Origin: a virus
Reading direction: 5' to 3' (one strand)
Virus record (IMG/VR): IMGVR_UViG_3300033153_002940
Coordinates: 1-38,680 of that record
Length of the DNA stretch: 38,680 nt
Below, piece by piece: positions 1 to 5,112 of the stretch. The translations under genes and the position numbers were made by a program. Under the pieces are notes generated by a model. The model saw only the letters and a program-made list of their open reading frames with translations, made no database searches and was not told where the DNA came from. The stretch's first letter is position 1, and each line of letters opens with the position of its first letter.

Positions 1-114
1 ATAATGGTATAATTAAATTAACACGTTTATGAAATCAAAAGAGACAGTTCACAGTATAATGACAAGGGAGGTTAAATTTATAATCTCTATTGTTGTCTTT
101 GTATTAGCTGTTGC
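1..114. repeat. Left copy of 114-bp terminal direct repeat (circle junction)
   Basis: Bases 1-114 are identical to 38567-38680. The repeat carries the first promoter and the first 86 bases of the first gene, and its right copy overlaps the stop codon of the last gene. This is what a circular or circularly permuted genome looks like when an assembler writes it linearly with an overlap. A true short terminal repeat is possible but less likely, because the repeat starts inside a coding/promoter overlap. Confidence 0.9.
5..13 (+). promoter_or_regulatory. Extended -10 promoter of the lysis block
   Basis: TG (5-6), one base, then TATAAT (8-13): a perfect extended -10 element, with no clear -35. 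A start point about 7 nt downstream gives a leader of roughly 9 nt before the ATG at 29. The same 16 bases (ATAATGGTATAATTAA) recur at 1835-1850, and 14 of them at 11852-11865. On the circle it overlaps the TAA stop of the LamG gene. Confidence 0.7.
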
Positions 115-286
115 AGCCCCTTTCTGGTCAGTTAAAACTGACGTTGCTTTGATTAAACAAAATCACTTCGTTCATATTGAAAACATTAATAGGAATATTG
201 AAGAATTAAAAGAGGAGCAAATTAGATTAGAGGATAGGCAATTAGAACTTATGGAAATAATTGCAAATAGATTACCAAAAGGATAA
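29..286 (+). CDS. Small membrane-anchored coiled-coil protein, probable lysis accessory
   Basis: 85 aa. A basic N-terminus is followed by one strongly hydrophobic segment (about residues 16-34), then a charged, heptad-like Glu/Lys/Leu/Ile stretch (about 44-80) that should form a coiled coil. This is an N-in, C-out bitopic layout. It is first in a tight cluster with a two-helix holin-like protein and an M23 endopeptidase, so a role in lysis (holin partner or spanin-like) is inferred from position and topology. No family signature is recognised. The ATG follows the extended -10 box at 8-13 and has no Shine-Dalgarno sequence. It could instead be a virion membrane protein. Confidence 0.75.
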   Translation: MKSKETVHSIMTREVKFIISIVVFVLAVAAPFWSVKTDVALIKQNHFVHIENINRNIEELKEEQIRLEDRQLELMEIIANRLPKG

Positions 287-295
287 TATAAAACT

Positions 296-490
296 ATGAA
301 AAAAATTAAAGATATATTAGTAAGTAAGAGGTTCAAGTCATTCTACTGGAGATTAGGAATGATGATTGTTGCTACAGTAGTTGCTTTCTTATCAGACGCT
401 GTTATTGACTTTGGATTCTCACCAGAAGTTACAGTAACATTAGGTCTAGTGTTAGGAGAAATTTCAAAGGCACTTAACTCTAAGAAATAA
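296..490 (+). CDS. Holin-like protein with two membrane segments
   Basis: 64 aa. A very basic N-terminal 16 residues is followed by a hydrophobic helix at about 18-36 and a second, weaker one at about 42-57, then a Lys-rich tail. Size, charge pattern and position 3 bp before the endopeptidase gene fit a small phage holin with both ends in the cytoplasm. No conserved holin family motif is visible, so the call rests on topology and context. The start lies 9 bp after the preceding stop in an A/T-rich spacer without a Shine-Dalgarno match. Confidence 0.7.
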   Translation: MKKIKDILVSKRFKSFYWRLGMMIVATVVAFLSDAVIDFGFSPEVTVTLGLVLGEISKALNSKK

Positions 491-493
491 AAG

Positions 494-1132
494 ATGTTAT
501 TTAAACCAGTTAATCCACAACGAATAACACAAAGATTCGGCGCTAATAAGGTGTGCGTTGATTTGGCTACTGGTGGTAAATATATTTCTTGTAATGGTCT
601 TAAACCACCTAAGGGATACAAGAGTGTCTATTCCAAAATGAAAGGACATAATGGGTTGGATTTTAAAACTTATTCAGGACAACCGATTAACTGTCCCCAA
701 GATGGTTGGATAGTGGAAGAAGTTACGGATAATAATAGGGGCTTTGGTTTAGGTATAGTAACCAAACGCAAATTTTTATGTAAGGAAACGGGAGAGATGG
801 AGTATTTTAAAATAAGATTTTGGCATAACAAACTCCACTTCGTTCATAAGGGAGATGAAGTCTTTATAGGACAATTAATAGCTCTATCGGACAATACGGG
901 TATCTCAACAGGTAATCATTTACACTTTGAATTGAAACCAGTTAAAGTTAGATTCAGAAAGAGTAAACCTGTTGGTTATGAGAATATATTACAAAACAAT
1001 GGATATTATGGTGCAATTAATCCTGAACCATATCTCAATACAATGTTTGCTTATAAGTTTAATAGAGTTAGAACACTGACAGAAAGATTATTTTTTATCA
1101 TTAAGTTAATAGTAAATAATAGGAATGTCTGA
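494..1132 (+). CDS. M23-family peptidoglycan endopeptidase (endolysin)
   Basis: 212 aa. The LytM/M23 zinc-site motifs are present: HNGLD (His52, Asp56) and HLH (His142, His144), with another His at 111. The G-rich strand before the HLH (DNTGISTGNHLHFE) is typical of the family, which cuts peptide cross-links in peptidoglycan. There is no signal peptide, so export would depend on a holin, and two small membrane proteins lie just upstream. A zinc-stabilised cell-wall domain is not obvious; the C-terminal 60 residues are basic and may bind the wall. The stop overlaps a 31-codon membrane-protein ORF by 8 bp. Confidence 0.9.
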   Translation: MLFKPVNPQRITQRFGANKVCVDLATGGKYISCNGLKPPKGYKSVYSKMKGHNGLDFKTYSGQPINCPQDGWIVEEVTDNNRGFGLGIVTKRKFLCKETGEMEYFKIRFWHNKLHFVHKGDEVFIGQLIALSDNTGISTGNHLHFELKPVKVRFRKSKPVGYENILQNNGYYGAINPEPYLNTMFAYKFNRVRTLTERLFFIIKLIVNNRNV

Positions 1133-1220
1133 TTTTAAATTAGCCCTCGTAATTTTTCAAGGAGCTCTTTTTGTTTTAGCTGTGCATATTGTATTATCTT
1201 GGTTAGAGAGTATGATGTAA
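1125..1220 (+). CDS. 31-aa single-pass membrane peptide at the end of the lysis cluster
   Basis: ATG at 1125 overlaps the endopeptidase stop by 8 bp (ATGTCTGA) and the frame ends with TAA at 1218-1220. The product starts MSDFKLALVIFQGALF and is nearly all hydrophobic from residue 5 to 26, with an acidic-plus-Met C-terminus. Such tiny overlapping frames are common in lysis cassettes (second holin, antiholin or release-like peptide). It has no recognisable family. The overlap and clean membrane-helix composition support it; the short length limits certainty. Confidence 0.5.
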   Translation: MSDFKLALVIFQGALFVLAVHIVLSWLESMM

Positions 1221-1273
1221 GCATACGTCTAATTGACCCAAAATGGTGTCCTAGAGGCGTTTAATACAAGAAG

Positions 1274-1609
1274 ATGGGAATATACCAACAAACCCTCAAA
1301 ATCAAGCCTTTGTCGGTAAATAAAGTATGGCAGGGCAGAAGATTTAAAACTAAAGATTACAAGGATTATGAACAAGAAGTTTTGCTAACCCTTGAAAAAA
1401 ACGAAATGATTATGGGAGATGTTGAAGTTGTTTTTGAATTTAATTTGAAAAATGATAAGAGGTCAGACATAGATAATTTTATAAAACCCCTATTAGATAT
1501 AATTGTTAAAAAAGGAATAATAGAAGACGACCGATTTATAAAACACTTAGATGTTTATAAAGGACACTCTGAAAAGGACAATGTCAGATTAACTATTAAT
1601 AAACTATGA
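1274..1609 (+). CDS. rusA: RusA-like Holliday junction resolvase
   Basis: 111 aa, close to the usual ~120. The hallmark of the RusA family is intact: S-D-I-D-N-F-I-K-P-L-L-D (Asp65, Asp67, Asn68, Lys71, Asp75) followed by GIIEDDRF (Asp85, Asp86), matching the catalytic acid cluster and lysine of Escherichia coli RusA. The N-terminal region (PLSVNKVWQGRR) also fits. It resolves branched recombination or replication intermediates and may trim DNA before packaging. It is separated by 53 bp from the lysis cluster and overlaps the next gene by 4 bp (ATGA). It is unusual to find it between two cell-wall-hydrolase genes. Confidence 0.92.
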   Translation: MGIYQQTLKIKPLSVNKVWQGRRFKTKDYKDYEQEVLLTLEKNEMIMGDVEVVFEFNLKNDKRSDIDNFIKPLLDIIVKKGIIEDDRFIKHLDVYKGHSEKDNVRLTINKL

Positions 1610-1917
1610 AAATGGACGAGCAAAGTTTTTCCTTTAGAGAAGAAGCTCGTTTAAGAGAGAAGCAGGCTGTTTGTATGCACCCTAGTTATAAGTGTTCTTT
1701 ATGTGGAGTATATAAGGATAATTTATTTAATGAATATCAAGCCCAAATTGATGTCTTATTACTTATACTAGACCACTACGAAAGGACTTTAGATATCCAC
1801 AATATACAGCACCCAAAATATTATGACCTACTAAATAATGGTATAATTAATTACTGGAGGACCGATAAGATAAAACAGTATATCTCACGCAACAGAAAGA
1901 CCGAACAACTGATATAG
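1606..1917 (+). CDS. Hypothetical protein with a Cys/His cluster
   Basis: 103 aa, translationally coupled to rusA through an ATGA overlap. Residues 23-33 form a C-x-H-x4-C-x2-C cluster (Cys23, His25, Cys30, Cys33) that could bind zinc. The rest is helical and basic near the C-terminus (YISRNRKTEQ). I do not recognise the family. The TAG stop is followed, in the same frame, by 65 open codons leading into a lysozyme-like domain, so this gene may be read through into it or may once have been fused with it. A second start at codon 3 is possible. Confidence 0.6.
   Translation: MKMDEQSFSFREEARLREKQAVCMHPSYKCSLCGVYKDNLFNEYQAQIDVLLLILDHYERTLDIHNIQHPKYYDLLNNGIINYWRTDKIKQYISRNRKTEQLI
1839..1847 (+). 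promoter_or_regulatory. Intragenic extended -10 promoter copy
   Basis: TGGTATAAT inside the preceding gene. It lies in a 16-base block (1835-1850) identical to the promoter block at 1-16. It would start RNA near 1854, about 60 nt before the open frame that encodes the lysozyme-like domain, so it may drive that frame separately. A GGAGG sequence follows at 1856-1860. Confidence 0.5.
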
Positions 1918-2112
1918 CTCTACGAGGTAGAACCGCTTATATTTCAAAACTATTTACTATCAGCTTTTATATTATTAACAACCCCAACAGTAGTTGAGGA
2001 GGTTATTATTACACCACCCACACCAATTATAGAGGTTTTTGAATCTCAATATCCAGCAGAATGTAACCAATATTACATTGAATTAGATAAATATGACTGG
2101 GACACGGACATA

Positions 2113-2349
2113 ATGATGAGCATAATGAGTTTGGAGAGTGGGTGTAATGCAACGATTGTTAATGATAATCCCAATACAGGGGACTATTCAATAGGTTTAT
2201 TGCAAATTAATCTGTATGGGCAGAATGCTTTGTATAGACCATCGGAAGAACACCTAAAGATACCAGAAAACAACATAGCTTTTGGATATAACTTATACCA
2301 AAATGGTGGTTATAAACATTGGACTACCTATGATATAATAAAGGAGTGA
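2113..2349 (+). CDS. Lysozyme-like transglycosylase domain; first ATG truncates the domain
   Basis: From the first ATG the product is 78 aa and shows an SLT/goose-lysozyme pattern: catalytic Glu in MSLESGC, then SIGLLQIN, and a C-terminal ENNIAFGYNLYQ...HWTTY block. It should cleave glycan strands. The same frame is open from 1918 and encodes, before the ATG, a hydrophobic stretch (YLLSAFILLTTPTVV), a Pro/Ile/Val linker and the helix that normally precedes the catalytic Glu. That 65-codon stretch contains no ATG, GTG or TTG, only ATT/ATA, and is bounded upstream by TAG at 1915-1917. The true start is unresolved: non-AUG initiation, readthrough, or a broken gene. The full domain likely spans 1918-2349. 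Confidence 0.6.
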   Translation: MMSIMSLESGCNATIVNDNPNTGDYSIGLLQINLYGQNALYRPSEEHLKIPENNIAFGYNLYQNGGYKHWTTYDIIKE

Positions 2350-2365
2350 GGATATCCAACCTCAC
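2346..2365 (+). other. RNA hairpin at the end of the lysozyme-like gene
   Basis: GTGAGG (2346-2351) and CCTCAC (2360-2365) form a perfect 6-bp stem with an 8-nt loop over the TGA stop. There is no T-run directly after it, so it may protect the 3' end rather than terminate; the real terminator is about 90 bp downstream. Nothing else is evident in 2366-2438. Confidence 0.35.
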
Positions 2366-2438
2366 CCACAATTAAATAGAGGACACACATACTTTTTTTA
2401 AACTCACTTTATCTAGAAGAAAATATACTCATTATTTT

Positions 2439-2474
2439 AAAAAAGCACTCTGAATTCAAAGGGGTGTTTTTTTT
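2439..2474 (+). terminator. Rho-independent terminator of the lysis block
   Basis: AAAAAAGCACTC pairs with GGGTGTTTTTT (core CACTC/GGGTG with one G-U pair, extended by the A-run pairing with the T-run), loop about 11 nt, followed by a run of eight T. It closes the 1-2.35 kb block and abuts the next promoter. Confidence 0.75.
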
Positions 2475-2482
2475 GTTATAAT
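2474..2482 (+). promoter_or_regulatory. Extended -10 promoter of the 2.5-4.1 kb operon
   Basis: TG, T, TATAAT (2477-2482), directly after the terminator T-run. The leader to the ATG at 2509 would be about 20 nt. It drives five closely packed genes ending at the terminator at 4111. Confidence 0.65.
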
Positions 2483-2508
2483 AAGAGTAGTAGTTCTTTA
2501 ACAATTTA

Positions 2509-2736
2509 ATGGAGAAAAAAATGACAGACGAACTTTTAGTCAGAGAAATTAATTACATAGCGAGAGGTTTAACCATCTTTCAGAGAACATTACTTATCAT
2601 AATGAGAAAAAATCCCGATATGGCTTGGGGAGAAATTTATATCCGAGCCCAAATTTTTGAAAACATTAACCAGAGGAAGGAGTTATATCGTGAACTTGAG
2701 AGAGTGGAACGAGACCGAGCTAAAAAAAATTCGTAG
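2509..2736 (+). CDS. Hypothetical helical protein
   Basis: 75 aa, first gene after a terminator/promoter pair. It is predicted to be almost all helical, with a basic, charged C-terminus (RELERVERDRAKK) and a hydrophobic segment around residues 21-31 (TIFQRTLLIIM) that is too short for a secure membrane span. No family is recognised. Codon 5 is another ATG. The last 47 bases overlap the next gene, whose Shine-Dalgarno lies inside this one. The function is unknown; the position suggests an early or regulatory role. Confidence 0.6.
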   Translation: MEKKMTDELLVREINYIARGLTIFQRTLLIIMRKNPDMAWGEIYIRAQIFENINQRKELYRELERVERDRAKKNS

Positions 2737-2887
2737 TGAATCTCTCTCAAAGGAGAATCGTTACTTTTTTTGGAAAAAATACCACCGAGAAGCATATAAT
2801 AATGACGAACTAGAATTGTTCTATGTTCTTGAGGGTGGTGGCTTCAAGTTTCATAAAGAACACGAAAACGAAAGAGATGATATATGA
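2690..2887 (+). CDS. Hypothetical protein, GTG start
   Basis: 65 aa from GTG at 2690. This start is chosen because GGAAGGAG (2675-2682) lies 7 nt before it, one of the few clear Shine-Dalgarno sites in the genome; the TTG at 2657 further upstream has none. The product is charged, with aromatic clusters (RYFFWKKYHREAY, LELFYVLEGGGF). No recognisable domain. It overlaps the preceding gene by 47 bp and the metallophosphoesterase gene by 4 bp (ATGA), so it belongs to the same coupled operon. Confidence 0.55.
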   Translation: MNLREWNETELKKIRSESLSKENRYFFWKKYHREAYNNDELELFYVLEGGGFKFHKEHENERDDI

Positions 2888-3678
2888 AAGCTCAAATTAC
2901 AGTTAGTGATAAATTAAGGGGCAGACCTATTCGTTTGAATAAATGTGTCCTTAAACCACAGAAACCCGATTATGCAGAGATGATGTTTGTAGGAGATTTA
3001 CATTATGGTTCGCCACAATGTGATTACAAACGTTTTCTTGCTAATTTGGATTACTGTCTCAAGCACGGTATTTATATCTTGCTTATGGGTGATTTGTTGG
3101 AAACAGCAACACGTTACTCAGTCGGGGCTGGAGTCTATGAACAGACACACCCAGCACAAACTCAATATGAACAGATAATTGATTGGCTTCAACCATTAGC
3201 TGATAAAAACCTTATTCTTGGTGCTTTAACAGGCAACCACGAAGAAAGGGTCTATAAGGAATCAGGTGTGAATCTAACAAAAGCTCTGTGTCGGGAACTT
3301 AATATTAAGTATCTCGGTGATGCTTGTTGGAACACATTCAGGGTTGGAAAACAAATCTACACTATTTATTCCTTACACGGAAGAAGTGGAGCAAGATTTG
3401 ATGGAACAGCACTACTTGCAGTAGAAAGAATTTCAACCTCTTTCTTCTGCGATTTGGTAGCCCAAGGACACGCCCATAAATGTATTAACTCAATTGTAGT
3501 TATGCAAAGGGCAGTTAGTGGTAAAGTTGTAGAACACAAAAAGCACCTTTTAATTACTGGAGCATACCTATCTTATGATGGGAGCTACGGTCAGAAAACA
3601 GGTCTTTCAATATCAAAACTTGGAAGTCCAAAGGTCAAGTTCTACACCAAGAAGCACGACATTGTCATTAGTTGGTAG
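2884..3678 (+). CDS. Calcineurin-like metallophosphoesterase
   Basis: 264 aa. All metal-binding blocks of the family are present in order: GDLHYG (Asp38, His40), MGDLLE (Asp70), GNHEER (Asn118, His119, Glu120), SLHGRSG (His165) and GHAH (His196, His198). Such proteins bind two metal ions and hydrolyse phosphodiesters or phosphomonoesters. Phage versions are often near DNA-repair exonucleases (SbcD/Mre11-like) or act on nucleotides or host defence signals. No partner SbcC-like ATPase is seen, so the substrate is open. It is coupled to the previous gene by ATGA, and an HNH nuclease gene follows 4 bp after the stop. Confidence 0.9.
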   Translation: MKAQITVSDKLRGRPIRLNKCVLKPQKPDYAEMMFVGDLHYGSPQCDYKRFLANLDYCLKHGIYILLMGDLLETATRYSVGAGVYEQTHPAQTQYEQIIDWLQPLADKNLILGALTGNHEERVYKESGVNLTKALCRELNIKYLGDACWNTFRVGKQIYTIYSLHGRSGARFDGTALLAVERISTSFFCDLVAQGHAHKCINSIVVMQRAVSGKVVEHKKHLLITGAYLSYDGSYGQKTGLSISKLGSPKVKFYTKKHDIVISW

Positions 3679-3682
3679 AACA

Positions 3683-3946
3683 ATGGAAAAGAAAATATGC
3701 AGATATTGTAATGGAAAGAAACGCCTAGAGAAGCATCATATATTCCCCAAGTGCCACTTTGGAGCTAGGGGAAATAATAGCACTATCTGGGTTTGTCGTT
3801 CCTGCCACATTGACCTAGAACACTTCATAATGAAACACGAGGGTGTTATCCACTTCTTTCATCACGATGAGAGGAGGAGGAGAACCAGAATGTTTTATCT
3901 TTGGTGTGTTCTAAAGTTTGGGAGAGAGAAAGATGAAGGTGGCTGA
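3683..3946 (+). CDS. HNH endonuclease-like protein
   Basis: 87 aa from ATG 3683 (a longer frame upstream would overlap the phosphoesterase by over 100 bp). CRYC (Cys6, Cys9) and CRSCH (Cys38, Cys41, His42) form the zinc knuckles, and KHHI (His18, His19) is the first catalytic block of the HNH beta-beta-alpha fold. The C-terminus is basic (ERRRRTRM). It could be a homing-type nuclease or a packaging accessory nuclease; it is far from the terminase. It overlaps the next gene by 14 bp. Confidence 0.8.
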   Translation: MEKKICRYCNGKKRLEKHHIFPKCHFGARGNNSTIWVCRSCHIDLEHFIMKHEGVIHFFHHDERRRRTRMFYLWCVLKFGREKDEGG

Positions 3947-4118
3947 TAAAATAAAACTCATAAAGAAGCTAATACCAAAGCTCCATTATACACAACAATC
4001 TGAAGTTTATGCTCTATGGAGAGATACAGAGGCTCATAATGAGAATTTAGAACTCGTTATTAATCGCTGTAACTCTTTTATAAGGCACAATATTCGGGTG
4101 TTGAAAGACAAGAGGTAG
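3933..4118 (+). CDS. Small hypothetical helical protein
   Basis: 61 aa from ATG 3933, chosen over the TTG at 3918. A GGGAGAGAG stretch lies just upstream and may serve as ribosome-binding site. The product has a basic N-terminal helix (KIKLIKKLIPKL) and a second basic helix at the C-terminus. It may bind nucleic acid, but no family is recognised. It is last in its operon, and its stop codon is inside the terminator stem. Confidence 0.5.
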   Translation: MKVADKIKLIKKLIPKLHYTQQSEVYALWRDTEAHNENLELVINRCNSFIRHNIRVLKDKR

Positions 4119-4141
4119 GCTAACAACCTATCTCTTTTTTT
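4111..4141 (+). terminator. Strong rho-independent terminator
   Basis: AGAGGTAGG (4111-4119) pairs with CCTATCTCT (4127-4135): a 9-bp stem with one G-U pair and a 7-nt loop, followed by a T-run to 4141. It overlaps the stop codon (TAG, 4116-4118) of the upstream gene and separates that operon from the replication region. Confidence 0.85.
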
Positions 4142-4199
4142 ATATCAAAAACAACTCCCTTTTCAGAGAGCTGTCCATAATTAAATGTGTTTGAAATTC

Positions 4200-4330
4200 A
4201 AATTTAGAGCTTGTAACCGCAAGCTGTCACGGAGTGGATTAACCACTACTATTATTATTATACACTCTAAACACGTTATTAACAACTTATTAACACTTTG
4301 TGTGTTTACATATAATATATAGGGTATATA
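4200..4330. other. Candidate replication origin
   Basis: This is within the 4142-4452 gene-free stretch, just before the initiator-like gene. It holds a perfect hairpin AGCTTG/CAAGCT (4208-4225), a second hairpin AGTGG/CCACT (4233-4247), and an A/T-rich run. Two copies of TTATTAACA (4276-4284, 4287-4295) follow, 11 bp apart, one mismatch from the DnaA-box consensus TTATNCACA. A perfect 7-bp inverted repeat, TAAACAC (4268-4274)/GTGTTTA (4302-4308), flanks the boxes. Box pairs in helical phase beside A/T-rich DNA and an initiator gene are typical of origins. Function is inferred. Confidence 0.45.
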
Positions 4331-4332
4331 AT
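4305..4332 (+). promoter_or_regulatory. Promoter of leader RNA/replication gene
   Basis: TTTACA (4305-4310), a 16-bp spacer, and TATAAT (4327-4332). The downstream sequence TATAATAATAACA (4327-4339) is shared exactly with 6563, 23143 and 33454. The start of transcription would be near 4339. Confidence 0.6.
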
Positions 4333-4338
4333 AATAAC

Positions 4339-4425
4339 AGATTATAAAGACTTCAAGTTGTGTGAAAGAGGCTCTAATAGGGAAGTTTGGTTACACAACA
4401 CCAAACTCTCCTGTTAGGGCTTTTT
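4339..4425 (+). ncRNA. Leader RNA/attenuator ending in a long terminator hairpin
   Basis: Between a good promoter (-10 at 4327) and the replication gene lies a long hairpin: 4370-4382 pairs with 4409-4421 (13 bp with G-U pairs), an A-C mismatch, then AGTTTGGT/ACCAAACT (4384-4391/4400-4407) with loop TACACAAC, followed by TTTTT (4421-4425). The loop bases ACACAAC (4393-4399) are perfectly complementary to GTTGTGT (4357-4363) upstream, so a pseudoknot or competing antiterminator pairing is possible. It could be an ~87-nt small RNA, or an attenuator controlling the initiator gene at 4453. No coding frame explains this conservation of pairing. Confidence 0.55.
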
Positions 4426-4452
4426 AACTTGTTATTAGATAATAAAGAAAAT

Positions 4453-4920
4453 ATGTCAAAACAGAGATACATAAATACAAAAATATGGGAAGATGCTTGG
4501 TTTTCAAATCTAGACCAAATTGAACAATTAGTGTTTATTTACTTTCTTACTAATCCAATGACTAATATTGTTGGGGCTTATGAGATAAGTAAAAAAACAA
4601 TAAGTGTATCAACAGGATTAGAAATGAGAACTCTTGATGAAATCTTAGGAAGATTTAAAAAAGATAAAAAAGTGTTTTATCTTGATGGTTGGATAGTTTT
4701 ACCAAATTTTATAAGACACCAAAATCATAAATCCCCTAAAATACAACGTGGAATAGAGATAGAATTAGAATCTATGCCTGATAATGTTAAGGTATTGATA
4801 CCCTATACATATGGTATAGATACCATATCGCATTCTAATACTAATACTAATACTAATATCCTATTTATAAGAATTGGTTTAAAAATAAAACCCAACGAAA
4901 AGCCTGTAATGATTTATTAG
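4453..4920 (+). CDS. Phage replication initiator-like protein, N-terminal part (frame-interrupted)
   Basis: 155 aa from ATG 4453; an upstream TTG at 4387 lies inside the terminator hairpin and is rejected. The N-terminus (MSKQRYINTKIWEDAWFSNL), then LVFIYFLTNPMTNIVGAYEI and KVFYLDGWIVLPNFIRHQN, matches the winged-helix-like N-domain common to phage replication (O/DnaD-like) proteins. After a (Asn-Thr)n linker encoded by TAATAC repeats (about 4834-4858) the frame yields ILFIRIG and stops. The conserved C-domain continues in the -1 frame. A T TTA AAA slippery heptamer lies at 4878-4884 in frame. A -1 shift there would give a 219-aa protein ending at 5111. Confidence 0.75.
   Translation: MSKQRYINTKIWEDAWFSNLDQIEQLVFIYFLTNPMTNIVGAYEISKKTISVSTGLEMRTLDEILGRFKKDKKVFYLDGWIVLPNFIRHQNHKSPKIQRGIEIELESMPDNVKVLIPYTYGIDTISHSNTNTNTNILFIRIGLKIKPNEKPVMIY
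4878..4884 (+). other. Candidate -1 ribosomal frameshift heptamer
   Basis: T TTA AAA in the zero frame of the replication gene (GGT TTA AAA) fits the X XXY YYZ rule. Slipping back one base gives TTT AAA AAT, entering the frame that encodes NKTQRKACNDLL and ends at 5111. No strong stimulatory hairpin lies 5-9 nt downstream; a small hairpin AAGTTG/CAACTT is about 50 nt further on. Confidence 0.4.
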
Positions 4921-4925
4921 ATTTA

Positions 4926-5111
4926 ATGGAGTTTGAGAAGTTGGAGCAACTTATCAAGAGGGTTTTGCCAGTAACGAATAAAAGACAGTATGCCCCCAGT
5001 ATAACAACCCCCCACCAGCTTCTACAAAAATTTGCTCAATTAGAGAGTTATTTATCAAAAGAAAAAACTTCTGCTGATGAAAAAAAGAAGTCTAACCTAG
5101 CTTTCGGATAA
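4926..5111 (+). CDS. Replication protein, C-terminal part in the -1 frame
   Basis: From its own ATG 61 aa, but the frame is open back to about 4857 and encodes YPIYKNWFKNKTQRKACNDL before it. The segment with LEQLIKRVLPVTN, YAPSITTPHQLLQKFAQLE is the conserved C-terminal helical domain that follows the linker in this type of phage replication protein. It therefore belongs to the gene at 4453 and is reached either by programmed -1 frameshifting or through an indel. A separately translated short form from ATG 4926 is possible. The stop is followed after one base by the next start (TAATATG). Confidence 0.6.
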   Translation: MEFEKLEQLIKRVLPVTNKRQYAPSITTPHQLLQKFAQLESYLSKEKTSADEKKKSNLAFG

Positions 5112-5112
5112 T

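Noticed and set aside
1100-1140. Alternative code with TGA as Gly or Trp, as in some uncultured host groups
   Set aside because: TGA ends clear genes at 1132, 1609, 2349 and 8545 with a start overlapping or soon after. Standard code explains all frames.
1221-1273. Possible tRNA or tRNA-like fragment before rusA
   Set aside because: No T-arm GTTCRA sequence, no acceptor-stem pairing and too short.
1915-1920. Genome-wide recoding of TAG as sense, suggested by the open frame after TAG at 1917
   Set aside because: TAG is the normal end of many clear genes (for example at 3678, 4118, 6539, 7846, 14462, 20642, 33381), so global recoding does not fit.
2657-2689. TTG start at 2657 for the small gene ending at 2887
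   Set aside because: The GTG at 2690 has a good GGAAGGAG site 7 nt upstream; the TTG start has none and increases the overlap with the previous gene.
4208-4247. Two hairpins taken as CRISPR-like repeats or a terminator
   Set aside because: The two stems differ in sequence, have no spacers or copies elsewhere, and no T-run. They are kept only as part of the candidate origin.
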